Assembly (NCBI GenBank): GCA_965140775.1 | Contig: OZ223471.1 | Coordinates: 3,162,001 to 3,226,000 of the forward strand | Direction: 5' to 3' | DNA length: 64,000 bases | DNA from: UBA6244 sp965140775 | GTDB taxonomy: Bacteria; Bacteroidota; Bacteroidia; Bacteroidales; F082 | Shown: piece after piece, positions 9,987 through 18,500 of the stretch | Numbering within the stretch: position 1 is the first letter of the stretch | Layout of the letters: each line of letters starts with the position of its first letter | Program-made: the position numbers and the translations under genes | Notes under the pieces: model-generated | Seen by the model: the letters and a program-made list of their open reading frames with translations, nothing else | Databases searched by the model: none | What the model was told of the DNA's origin: nothing

Positions 9987-10093
9987 AGCCATCGGGGGGA
10001 GTATGGAGTATAGAGTGGGGAGACTGTCAATGCCTGAAATTAGTTTTGCTTTTTATGTCAACCTATTTCAGGATGAGACATCCCAAAAAATCG

Positions 10094-10101
10094 TATTTTT
10101 G
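10094..10101 (+). promoter_or_regulatory. Probable -7 element of amylase promoter
   Basis: TATTTTTG fits the Bacteroidota -7 consensus TAnnTTTG and lies 25 bp before the amylase ATG. The upstream -33 box is not clear. The same element is kept in the orphan duplicate at 6012-6137. Confidence 0.45.
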
Positions 10102-10125
10102 TTATTCATCTCAAACATCACCGTC

Positions 10126-11760
10126 ATGCGTATTAAACACCTCACCCTTTTGCTTGCTCTCGTTGGGATTGTTCTGCAAGGATGCCAACAACCTGAAGTC
10201 AAAAAACCCGTTTTCGACTGGAACAATGCCACGGTGTATTTCATGCTCACCGATCGCTTCAACAATGGCGATTTGAACAACGATGTAAACTTCGGTCGTA
10301 CGGCGCCCACAGACGAACTCAGGAGGTTCAATGGCGGCGACATCAAAGGAATTACAGAAAAAATACAGGATGGCTATTTCGACCGACTGGGAGTGGATGT
10401 GTTGTGGTTTTCGCCTGTAAACGAGCAAATTCACGGGTATGTGAATGAAGGGCAAGGCAACACCTACGGCTTTCATGGCTATTGGATCCGCGACTGGACC
10501 AGCATGGAACCCAATTTTGGCACCAAAGCCGACCTGAAGAAACTGGTGGAAGAAGCCCACATGCATGGCATCCGTGTGATGATGGACGTGGTAATCAACC
10601 ATACGGGTCCGGTTACAGAGGTTGACCCCGTGTGGACATCCGACTGGGTACGTACCGAACCCCAATGCACCTATCAGGACTACGAAAGCACGGTATTTTG
10701 CACGTTGGTAGAAAACCTGCCTGATGTAATCACCGAACAAACCGAAGAGGTGGAAGTGCCCCCGGCTTTGCAGGAAAAATGGCAACAAGAAGGAAGATGG
10801 GAAAAAGAGATGAAATCCCTCGACGAATTTTTTGCCCGCACGGGCTATCCACGCACACCACGTTATTACATCATCAAATGGATTACCGACTACATCCGGG
10901 AGTTTGGCATCGACGGCTTTCGGGTAGATACGGTAAAACATACCGAAGCCGATGTGTGGGCTTATTTGTCCACCGAAGCAGCCATCGCTTTCGCCGAATG
11001 GAAAAAAGCCAACCACGAAGCCATTCAGGAAGATCAGGATTTCTTTATGCTCGGCGAAGTATATAACTACAATGCCCTCAATGGTAAGGAGTTTGATTTT
11101 GGCAATAAAAAAGTGAACTACTTCGATTTTGGTTTCAACAGTCTGATCAACTTCGGCTTTAAAGGCGATGCCAACAAAAATTACGAAGAACTATTCTCAG
11201 CATACGCCAACCAACTAAATCAGGGCGCACTGAAGGACGTAACCTTTATGAACTACGTGAGCTCCCACGACGACAGCTGGCCCTTCGACAAGGAACGCCA
11301 ACGCACTTTTGAGTCGGCCACCAAATTGCTGCTTGCTCCCGGACAAGCCCAGATATATTATGGCGACGAAACCGCACGCCCCCTGATCATCGAGGGAGCC
11401 GAAGGTGATGCCAACCTCCGCAGCTTCATGAACTGGGGCGAAAATCCGGAACTGCTGGCACACTGGCAAAAGCTGGGACAATTCCGCCACCGCCACCCCG
11501 CCATTGGAGCCGGCGAGCACAAAATGATCAGCAGCAGTCCCTATTTCTTCAGCCGCACCTACCACAAAAACAACATGGACGACACGGTCATCGTTGGACT
11601 GGACATTCCACAACAACCTACTGCAGTGCATGTAAGCGAATATTTCGATGACGGAACCCAGCTGTACGACGCTTATGGGGGGAAGAAATATACGGTACAA
11701 GATGGCAAGATTGTGGTGAATACAGCCGAATCAGTTGTGTTGCTCGAAAAACGTATGTAA
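10126..11760 (+). CDS. GH13 alpha-amylase lipoprotein
   Basis: 544 residues from the ATG at 10126. This start gives a lipoprotein signal (MRIKHLTLLLALVGIVLQGC), whereas an upstream in-frame GTG at 9934 would read through the IS end and is rejected. The catalytic (beta/alpha)8 barrel starts at VYFMLTDRFNNGD. Family residues seen are GFRVDTVKH (nucleophile Asp), FFMLGEVYN (acid/base Glu) and YVSSHDD (third Asp), plus DVVINHTGP. It probably hydrolyses alpha-1,4-glucans such as starch or glycogen, anchored at the cell surface or in the periplasm. No SusC/SusD pair is nearby, so it is a stand-alone gene. Its promoter and first codons are duplicated at 6012-6137. Confidence 0.93.
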   Translation: MRIKHLTLLLALVGIVLQGCQQPEVKKPVFDWNNATVYFMLTDRFNNGDLNNDVNFGRTAPTDELRRFNGGDIKGITEKIQDGYFDRLGVDVLWFSPVNEQIHGYVNEGQGNTYGFHGYWIRDWTSMEPNFGTKADLKKLVEEAHMHGIRVMMDVVINHTGPVTEVDPVWTSDWVRTEPQCTYQDYESTVFCTLVENLPDVITEQTEEVEVPPALQEKWQQEGRWEKEMKSLDEFFARTGYPRTPRYYIIKWITDYIREFGIDGFRVDTVKHTEADVWAYLSTEAAIAFAEWKKANHEAIQEDQDFFMLGEVYNYNALNGKEFDFGNKKVNYFDFGFNSLINFGFKGDANKNYEELFSAYANQLNQGALKDVTFMNYVSSHDDSWPFDKERQRTFESATKLLLAPGQAQIYYGDETARPLIIEGAEGDANLRSFMNWGENPELLAHWQKLGQFRHRHPAIGAGEHKMISSSPYFFSRTYHKNNMDDTVIVGLDIPQQPTAVHVSEYFDDGTQLYDAYGGKKYTVQDGKIVVNTAESVVLLEKRM

Positions 11761-12078
11761 TTTGATTCGTCTTGGGGGTATTTTGTGACCCCAAAACCAG
11801 GGGAACGGTTTTCCATTAAGAGGTTCAAAAGGATCACCGGGGTTTAATGGGTTTGGCGGGATCAGTGGGATTTATGGAGAAACGTACTTCCGGCGGTGAT
11901 TTCGTAGTTAAGTGATTCAAAATCCGTGCCCAACGGTTGTATACGAGTCATCGGCGTTACCATATGCTCGTGTCAGCCCTTTTTAAAATTTCATTGTACA
12001 CAAGCAACTCATTCTTAATAGTTTTTTTGTTGAAAAAGTGGTGCAACATCACAACAGGTAAACTTTTTCCAAAATTAT
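11761..12078. other. Intergenic region, no gene seen
   Basis: Between the amylase stop and the promoter of the WYL gene. It contains G-rich AT-poor sequence (GGTTTAATGGGTTTGGCGGG) and no open frame with a credible start. No clear terminator hairpin for the amylase gene was found. Confidence 0.5.
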
Positions 12079-12109
12079 TTTGGACGAACATAATATTTTG
12101 ATACTTTTG
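12079..12109 (+). promoter_or_regulatory. Bacteroidota-type promoter of the WYL gene
   Basis: TTTG (12079-12082), 19 bp, then TACTTTTG (12102-12109) is an exact match to the Bacteroidota sigma-ABfr consensus (TTTG-N19-TAnnTTTG). Transcription would begin near 12117, about 25 bp before the regulator ATG. It probably also feeds the cas genes. Confidence 0.7.
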
Positions 12110-12141
12110 AGGGAGTAATCCATAACCCAAAAACAGTCACC

Positions 12142-13047
12142 ATGCTCGAACAAGCAAAATTTGAGCGTATGCTCAGGATTCTCCTTTCGTTGGCAGGCTC
12201 CAGAAATTACTCCAAAGAGGAATTGGCTCTACGCAACAACCTTAGTATCAAAACTATTGGTCGTTATCTTGACACTTTTGAAGCGGTTGGCTTTGCCGTC
12301 GAGAAAACCAAATACAGGTATCGTATCGTTGCCTATCCCCCACCCTTCAAACAACTTAGCGACCTGCTTTATTTTACCGAAGAAGAGGCATTCATTCTCA
12401 CGAGAGCCATCCATTCCATCGACGAAACCAATTTGTTGAAGCAACAGCTTTCCGACAAGTTGTATGCCCTGTATCATTTTGGCAAGGTGGCCGAAACCAT
12501 TGTCAACAAAGCACATAGCAAAACCATCAGTCTCTTGCACGAAGCCATGGAAAACAAGCAGCAGGTGTTGCTTCGGTCGTACAGATCGGCACACGGCGAC
12601 ATGGTGCGCGACCGGCTTGTAGAACCCTTTGCATTTACCGCCAACTTCATTTCCATTTGGGCCTTCGACCCCGAAAGCAGGAAAAACAAGCTGTTTAAAA
12701 CCGCCCGCATCGGAAGTGTTACCCCAACCGGAAAAGCAGCCACATATACCGACCAACACAGAAGTGCCCCCATGGATGTATTCCGCATCAGCTCCAACCA
12801 GTTGATACCTGTACAACTGGAACTCAACCTGCGTGCATTTAATCTTTTGACCGAAGAATATCCACTTTCGGCCAAATACATTGAACAAAAAAGCGACAAT
12901 TTGTGGCTATTTGCAGCCGAAGTTTGCGGCTACGAAGGCGTAGGAAGGTTCGTGATGGGTCTGCCCGGCAACGTTAAAATCCTACAACCACAAGGGCTGA
13001 AGGAGTATGTAAAAAGCGAAATGAAAAAATTGGAAGAAAAATTATAA
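12142..13047 (+). CDS. WYL-domain transcriptional regulator
   Basis: 301 residues. The N-terminus (about 1-65) is a helix-turn-helix of the HTH_11 type (YSKEELALRNNLSIKTIGRYLDTFEAVGF). The middle and C-terminus fit a WYL ligand-sensing domain: about residues 140-225 include GDMVRDRLVEPFAFTANFISIW and the WYL-equivalent WAFDPES. WYL proteins bound next to type I CRISPR loci often act as regulators of cas genes, and WYL domains bind nucleic acid or nucleotides. A perfect 6-5-6 inverted repeat sits 2 bp after its stop, in the cas6 upstream region, and is a candidate binding site. Control of cas expression is inferred. Confidence 0.85.
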   Translation: MLEQAKFERMLRILLSLAGSRNYSKEELALRNNLSIKTIGRYLDTFEAVGFAVEKTKYRYRIVAYPPPFKQLSDLLYFTEEEAFILTRAIHSIDETNLLKQQLSDKLYALYHFGKVAETIVNKAHSKTISLLHEAMENKQQVLLRSYRSAHGDMVRDRLVEPFAFTANFISIWAFDPESRKNKLFKTARIGSVTPTGKAATYTDQHRSAPMDVFRISSNQLIPVQLELNLRAFNLLTEEYPLSAKYIEQKSDNLWLFAAEVCGYEGVGRFVMGLPGNVKILQPQGLKEYVKSEMKKLEEKL

Positions 13048-13048
13048 G

Positions 13049-13065
13049 TGGACAGAGGTTGTCCA
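13049..13065. promoter_or_regulatory. Inverted repeat, candidate WYL operator
   Basis: TGGACA-GAGGT-TGTCCA is a perfect dyad of 6 bp arms and a 5-bp spacer, placed between the regulator and cas6 and just upstream of a TAGATTTG -7 element. Its placement fits a repressor or activator site; binding is untested. Confidence 0.5.
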
Positions 13066-13075
13066 TTTTGGAGGA

Positions 13076-13083
13076 TAGATTTG
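13076..13083 (+). promoter_or_regulatory. Possible -7 element upstream of cas6
   Basis: TAGATTTG matches TAnnTTTG and lies 40 bp before the cas6 ATG. There is no TTTG at the ideal distance upstream; a TTG lies inside the inverted repeat at 13059-13061. A weak promoter that depends on a regulator is possible. Confidence 0.4.
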
Positions 13084-13122
13084 CCATAATCAAACCTTGA
13101 GAAGGTTAAAACATAAAAACCG

Positions 13123-13974
13123 ATGAGAATTAAAATCACCTTTAATATAAACCAGAAAAACCAATTATTACCATTCAACTACCAATATCCCATAAGTGCA
13201 TGGGTATATCGTGTGTTCGCCCATGCCGACATCGAATTCACCAACCTGCTTCACGAAATTGGATACCCTCTGGAAAACGGGAAAACCTTTAAGCTTTTTA
13301 CCTTTTCAGGACTCTCGTTCCCACCCAAAACAACCAGTGTAGCCAAACTCGAAAAAGTAAATAAACTCAGGGAAAATAAACAGGAACCACCCCTCAGGGG
13401 TAGCGACCGCATGGAAGTTTGGGCCAACAAAGCATGGCTTACCTTGTCATTTCATTTACCTCAACAATACGAAAAATTTATCATGGGGTTGTTCAATAAT
13501 CAAAAAGCATTTATTGGTGATAAAATTTCGGGGCTTGACCTGCAGGTTGAAAGTATCGAGGCATTAAAACAAGACATTCCGTCAAGTGGAACAGTCTCAT
13601 TTAAAACCATCACGCCCATTGTCATGGGGATAAAAGAACCTGAACAGCCCCATGAGGTATATGCAGGTCCTTCACACCCATTATACAAAGAACTATTTTT
13701 AAATAATCTGCTCGACAAATACAAAGCCGCAGGTGGCAACGCCATCTACAATGATGAACTGGATTTCAGATTGGTTAAAATTTACCCAAAAACCTCCCTG
13801 CAAATAATCAAAGCCTTTTCCAAACAAGAAACAAAAGTTCGAGGCTTTCGATTCGACTTCGAGCTGACAGCACCCCACGAGATTATGGAGATTGGACTAA
13901 ATGCCGGTTTCGGGAGCATGAACAGTTTAGGATTTGGCGCATGCGAAATACAGAAAGATAATAATCAACATTGA
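13123..13974 (+). CDS. cas6: Cas6 CRISPR RNA endoribonuclease
   Basis: 283 residues, a usual length for Cas6. It has the RAMP pattern: an N-terminal ferredoxin-like fold beginning MRIKITFNINQKNQLLPFNY, an early His in VYRVFAHADIEF that is a candidate for the general base (other His residues are close by), and the diagnostic Gly-rich loop near the C-terminus (about 262-276, NAGFGSMNSLGFGAC). It should cut precursor CRISPR RNA in the repeat, leaving an 8-nt 5' handle that would read ATTGAAAT or ATTGAAAC for this array. It is the first cas gene after the WYL regulator and may have its own weak promoter. Confidence 0.92.
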   Translation: MRIKITFNINQKNQLLPFNYQYPISAWVYRVFAHADIEFTNLLHEIGYPLENGKTFKLFTFSGLSFPPKTTSVAKLEKVNKLRENKQEPPLRGSDRMEVWANKAWLTLSFHLPQQYEKFIMGLFNNQKAFIGDKISGLDLQVESIEALKQDIPSSGTVSFKTITPIVMGIKEPEQPHEVYAGPSHPLYKELFLNNLLDKYKAAGGNAIYNDELDFRLVKIYPKTSLQIIKAFSKQETKVRGFRFDFELTAPHEIMEIGLNAGFGSMNSLGFGACEIQKDNNQH

Positions 13975-14269
13975 TCAGGATATATGAACTCGTACGAAAT
14001 TTTCCAGAACACCGAATACCATCAGGACAATTACTCCGGCAGCAGCATCTATCAGCGGATTGAATTGAGGTTGCAGATAGGAAAGGTGGCGCAAGGCCAC
14101 GGGCCAAAAAAACAAGAATTAATCATGTCGCTATACCCCCACAAACCCAACTTGCCCGCGTTGAAGGGTGAAATGAGAGAGGGGGGCTGATACAATAATC
14201 AAACCCGACACATATAAATACAGAATGAAAATTAATGAGGTATGAATGAGAAATTGGAAAATATAGAGT
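13975..14269. other. Gap between cas6 and cas3, probably non-coding
   Basis: 295 bp. An open frame at 13984-14190 (68 codons) exists, but its composition (PHKPNLPALKGEMREGG end) looks like translated intergenic repeat and no family is recognised. The last 60 bp are AT-rich and lead to the cas3 start at 14270. Confidence 0.4.
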
Positions 14270-16738
14270 ATGAATATTGATAATTTTTATAAATCAATTA
14301 CTGGGTTTGCTCCTTATGATTATCAATTAAAAGTAGCAAGCCATTTACTAAGCGGCAAAAATGTGATTCTAACAGTGCCAACGGGAGCTGGAAAAACATG
14401 GGCTTCCATTGTTCCATTTTTATATGCCAGACAAACCAAAAAAATCAACTTTCCTCAAAAGATGATATACAGTTTGCCACTTAGAACACTTGCAAACTCC
14501 ATTTATTCAGATGTTTCAGAAACCCTCAAAAAGGATAACACCTTTTATGAATTAGCATCAATTCAAACTGGCGAATATAAAAACGACGAACATTTTGAAA
14601 ACGACATTATATTCTCCACCATTGATCAAACACTTAGTAATTTTCTTTGCTTTCCCCTTTCATTATCCAAAAGACAAGCCAATATCAATGCCGGTGCGTT
14701 AGTCGGAAGCTATCTTGTCTTTGATGAATTTCATTTGCTCGATCAAAAATTATCAATGGCCACAACCCTGGGAACATTAAAAATACTGGGCAACTTGTGC
14801 CAATTCTGCATTATGACAGCAACTCTAAGTGAAAAGTATATCAATGAACTGAAATCTGCTGTTAATGCCGAAGTAGTTACTATTGATGATTTCCCTGAAG
14901 ATATAGCGAAAATAAATTCATTGAAAGTTCCAGAAGGGAAAGTTGTAAAAAAGACCGTCACAGTGCAGGATGGCACTATTAACGCAGATACAATACTTAA
15001 ACAACACATTAAAAAAACAATTGTCATTTGTAACCGCGTAGAAAAGACACAAAAAATTTACAATGATATTGTCGGTAAAGACCTGACAGGTTTTAAAAAC
15101 CTGTCAGGTCTCGACAAATCGAATGTAATCTGCTTACATTCTCGTTTCTTCGATGAAGACCGCAAAAAGAAAGAGGAAGAGTTAAAAAATTTGTTTGGAA
15201 ACAAAAATGAAGAAAGCGCTATACTGATCTCAACCCAGGTTATTGAAGCTGGAATGGATATATCATGCGATAAAATGCACCTTGAAATATCTCCTGTTAA
15301 TTCTTTGCTGCAACGTGCCGGACGTTGTGCACGTTGGGAAGGACAATTCGGGGAAATTTACGTCTATGACATACTTGAACTTGAAGAACGAGAGCGATTA
15401 GAAATTGTAACCGATAATAAAGTTGAACTTGCCCAAATACGTGCAATCAACAACAAATACCTCCCCTACGATAAAACGCTTTGCGAAATAACATTAGAAA
15501 AGCTAAAATCTATTTCCTATCTGAATGAAGTCATCTCACAACAATTAGTTGATGATATTTTAACTGAACAAGAACTTAAAGGGTATTCCCTAATCGTTCA
15601 GGATAATTTCAATCGCTCGAAAATCCAACAATCTTGGGAAACCTGCGAAAAGAACATGTATTCGCAAACCATTCGTGATATTCAAAGCATTGAAATTGCA
15701 ATTATTGAATATGAAAAAGAAAGAGAAACGACATTTATACCTTATAAATATCAGACCATCGGTCTGTATAAATGGTCATTCATAAAATGGGCTAAAGAGA
15801 TTCTTGCGACAAATGAAGATGTGATTTTCATTGCTGAAAGTAATAAAGACAGTCAGTTTATCGATCGGGATACATTAGATTATGAAGGGTTTAAACTAAA
15901 ACCAATAAATGATCCGAACTTGCTCAAAAACTATTTTGATACTGTTTTTGTCGATATGTCCATATTCAAATACACCTCAGGTGCTGGCCTTGAATTAGGA
16001 AAGGGTAATTCTTGTTCACCTTTAAGACCTTACGATAGAAAAGAAAAGGAAATCATTGAATACAGAAAGGACACTTTCTGGCAACATAACAACGCTATTA
16101 TTGGGTGTTACGAACAAATTTTTAAACCTAAAAATCAGTTCACCTTCAATCAGCTTAATGCATATTGGGGAGAAACCATTGACTGGGATAAATTGATAAA
16201 AGCCATGATTTGTCTGCACGATTATGGAAAGCTAAATTCAGCATGGCAAAAGCCAATGAAAAAATTACAGGAGCTTAAGGCAAACAGGAATTACAAAGCG
16301 GAAGAAGTTCTTGCCCATAGCGATTTTAATGGACTCACCGATAAAGAAATTGAGAAACAAAGTGGGGCAAAAAATAAACCTCCACATGCGGGCGCGGGTG
16401 CTTTAGTCTTAATCGAAGGTGCAGAAGAAATAATAGAAGCAACAGATTTCGAAGAACTCGCCAATCCTGTAGCAACAGCTATATTAAAACATCATGGGGT
16501 TGAAACTGAAACCTATCCTGATTTTGAGGTTGATGATAATGGCTATACTCAAATTGTAAGACTATTTGAAGAGATTGGCGTAATAGTAAACCTAAAACGA
16601 AAAGCCAGAGGAGGCAATATGATTGATTATTTACCTGGCAATAAGAAAGAATGGGTGATATATTTATTTCTTGTACGGATACTTCGATTATCGGATCAAA
16701 AAGCAACAATTGATTTTAAAAAATATTTAAAACAATAA
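14270..16738 (+). CDS. cas3: Cas3 helicase with C-terminal HD nuclease
   Basis: 822 residues. Helicase motifs come first: Walker A TVPTGAGKTW (about 35-44), DExH box VFDEFHLLD (about 151), motif III MTATLS, STQVIEAGMDIS and motif VI QRAGRCARW (about 347). The HD nuclease follows at the C-terminus: LHDYGKLN (about 648), then PPHAGAGA and LKHHG (about 739). The common Cas3 layout is HD first, so the order here is inverted. Cas3 is recruited to target DNA by Cascade and unwinds and degrades it. Codons 271-281 (DLTGFKNLSGL) are encoded by a 31-bp palindromic repeat inserted in frame between the two RecA-like lobes. The gene is followed 5 bp later by cas8. Confidence 0.93.
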   Translation: MNIDNFYKSITGFAPYDYQLKVASHLLSGKNVILTVPTGAGKTWASIVPFLYARQTKKINFPQKMIYSLPLRTLANSIYSDVSETLKKDNTFYELASIQTGEYKNDEHFENDIIFSTIDQTLSNFLCFPLSLSKRQANINAGALVGSYLVFDEFHLLDQKLSMATTLGTLKILGNLCQFCIMTATLSEKYINELKSAVNAEVVTIDDFPEDIAKINSLKVPEGKVVKKTVTVQDGTINADTILKQHIKKTIVICNRVEKTQKIYNDIVGKDLTGFKNLSGLDKSNVICLHSRFFDEDRKKKEEELKNLFGNKNEESAILISTQVIEAGMDISCDKMHLEISPVNSLLQRAGRCARWEGQFGEIYVYDILELEERERLEIVTDNKVELAQIRAINNKYLPYDKTLCEITLEKLKSISYLNEVISQQLVDDILTEQELKGYSLIVQDNFNRSKIQQSWETCEKNMYSQTIRDIQSIEIAIIEYEKERETTFIPYKYQTIGLYKWSFIKWAKEILATNEDVIFIAESNKDSQFIDRDTLDYEGFKLKPINDPNLLKNYFDTVFVDMSIFKYTSGAGLELGKGNSCSPLRPYDRKEKEIIEYRKDTFWQHNNAIIGCYEQIFKPKNQFTFNQLNAYWGETIDWDKLIKAMICLHDYGKLNSAWQKPMKKLQELKANRNYKAEEVLAHSDFNGLTDKEIEKQSGAKNKPPHAGAGALVLIEGAEEIIEATDFEELANPVATAILKHHGVETETYPDFEVDDNGYTQIVRLFEEIGVIVNLKRKARGGNMIDYLPGNKKEWVIYLFLVRILRLSDQKATIDFKKYLKQ
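15080..15110. repeat. Palindromic REP-like repeat inside cas3
   Basis: A perfect inverted repeat with 15-bp arms (GACCTGACAGGTTTT and its complement) around a single central A. It begins exactly on a codon boundary and adds DLTGFKNLSGL without disturbing the frame. It differs from the copy at 20419-20449 only at the central base. Confidence 0.95.
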
Positions 16739-16743
16739 AAACC

Positions 16744-18489
16744 ATGTATTCTACATTCAAAGTAAAAAAAGGAACCGGAACTTATTCAGACACCATTGAA
16801 GCTTTTGGTTTAACCAATTTGCTCAATGAAATTCAAAATAGAGCCGATCTTTCTCGTCCAAAATTAAGGATCGAGGATAAAGGTTTGTATTATGAAATCA
16901 ATTCAAAACCAGAAATTCAACTTGAACACATCAACGGGTTAAGCTATTTTCCGTTTTTTCAATATGCAATTCGTGGCGTAACAGATGCATTTGAGGAGAA
17001 CTACTTTGATTATCCCAAACAGCGTGAATTGAAAAAGGAGAGACAAGAGCTTACACAAAAAGCATACAAAGAATTTGCAGGAAAAGATAAAGCGCAACAA
17101 TTGAAAATTCGATTACGTGAAATTGAGCGAATTTATGAAGAGGATAAATATATTTCTCCTCAATTAGATGTCTATAGTCAAGTTATTACCCCTAACAATT
17201 TTGTAGGGTTTGATAAACTTTATCGGAATATCTCTTTGAATAAAGAAGCATTTCCCGAAATTGTAAAGGCAATTTTAGATTATTATTCTGACAAAGAAAT
17301 TGAATTAAAAACAAAAAACTTAGACTCGTTTGACGATTCTGTAACTGCCCTCCAAATATATAATCCCACCACAGGAAAAGGTCAAAACAAAGGTAAAGCT
17401 ACTGGTGCTTCTTCTGGCCCTGTGAAATTAAACTGGATTAGTGAGACAATGAAAATATCGGGGGCATTAACTAATATGCTTTGCCAGTTGGTAAAAGTTG
17501 GAAGCAGCTATGATTTGAAAGTAGTTGTTGCAGACTTTAAAAGTGCCGAATTCAACAAACAAAAGCAAATTGCCTTAGCATTTAAGAAGAATATTAAAGG
17601 AAACACACCCTTGAAGGTGGATATTCTGAACCTTCTAATCATCAACAAACAGCTTATCGAGAATACCGATGAATTCAAAGGTTTTAAAGCAAGAAACATA
17701 TTAACCGGACTTCATTCTACCTATCAAAAGGACTTGGGACAAAATAAAGCCGTTGTGAATATTGCAGAGCTTCAAACCCCAGATTTTATTGAATTCAATA
17801 CCGAAGATGAAGCAAAAGACTGGGTAGAATTTTTTAAAGAGCAGATCAATATTATTGGGAGCATAGAAGAATTAGGTGATGCAACTCAGGGCTTGATTGC
17901 CTATCGGACATTCTTAACCAGTTCTCATTTTCAAAGTTGGGCCAAATTCATTTTTTGGTATTCTGAACATATTATGTCTAACTTTTCTAAAAGCAAATAC
18001 GCTTTACCATTCAAAGAAACATCATTAAACAAATTCTTTAAAAATACAACTATGAGTGACTTTAAAATCTCTGAGATCATTTCCAATGAAGGATTCCAGA
18101 AAGTGGCTTATGCCATTCGGAAAAGTACAGTAACCTTACAGTACACACCTAAAGACCAACGAAAGTTTGAAATCCGTTACGGACTAGCTCAAACATTACA
18201 AAACAAATCAAAATCAGCCGCTGACCTGGCTGGGTTTATTGGCGAGTTCATCGCAACATACAATGCAGAAACCGCGAGATATGCAGAAAAAACAGGAACT
18301 GTTTTAAGGGCTAATATTCGTGAAAATGAATTAAGCCAGTTTTATGGACTTCTTGACAACTATCCATCAAAAATTGTTGGAGCCTTACTTGCCTCCTACG
18401 GATTTGCTTTAACGGAAAAAGATGCGACGAAAGTATACCAAGGAGATATTTCGGAAAACGAAGAATCGAATGAAGATAATAACCTTTAA
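16744..18489 (+). CDS. cas8b: Cas8-type large subunit of Cascade (putative)
   Basis: 581 residues in the position of the large subunit, 5 bp after cas3 and 11 bp before cas7. The N-terminus begins MYSTFKVKKGTGTYSDTIEA, and FGLTNLLNEI fits the start of I-B/I-A Cas8 proteins of the Cst1/Cas8b1 group. There is no CxxC-CxxC zinc pair. Large subunits recognise the PAM and hold the non-target strand. The assignment rests on size, gene order and weak similarity, so the subfamily is uncertain. It should act with Cas7, Cas5 and Cas6 as the crRNA surveillance complex. Confidence 0.7.
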   Translation: MYSTFKVKKGTGTYSDTIEAFGLTNLLNEIQNRADLSRPKLRIEDKGLYYEINSKPEIQLEHINGLSYFPFFQYAIRGVTDAFEENYFDYPKQRELKKERQELTQKAYKEFAGKDKAQQLKIRLREIERIYEEDKYISPQLDVYSQVITPNNFVGFDKLYRNISLNKEAFPEIVKAILDYYSDKEIELKTKNLDSFDDSVTALQIYNPTTGKGQNKGKATGASSGPVKLNWISETMKISGALTNMLCQLVKVGSSYDLKVVVADFKSAEFNKQKQIALAFKKNIKGNTPLKVDILNLLIINKQLIENTDEFKGFKARNILTGLHSTYQKDLGQNKAVVNIAELQTPDFIEFNTEDEAKDWVEFFKEQINIIGSIEELGDATQGLIAYRTFLTSSHFQSWAKFIFWYSEHIMSNFSKSKYALPFKETSLNKFFKNTTMSDFKISEIISNEGFQKVAYAIRKSTVTLQYTPKDQRKFEIRYGLAQTLQNKSKSAADLAGFIGEFIATYNAETARYAEKTGTVLRANIRENELSQFYGLLDNYPSKIVGALLASYGFALTEKDATKVYQGDISENEESNEDNNL

Positions 18490-18500
18490 AAATTAATATC

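Noticed and set aside
9934..10125. An upstream in-frame start that would lengthen the amylase by 64 residues
   Set aside because: It begins inside the IS1380 end and would bury the lipoprotein signal; the ATG at 10126 gives a clear signal and lipobox.
10111..11016. Long minus-strand open frame opposite the amylase gene
   Set aside because: It is an antisense shadow of a GC-biased coding region with an unmistakable GH13 protein on the plus strand.
13984..14190. 68-codon open frame between cas6 and cas3
   Set aside because: No family resemblance, no clear ribosome binding site, and a repeat-like Pro/Lys/Gly end; kept only as intergenic DNA.
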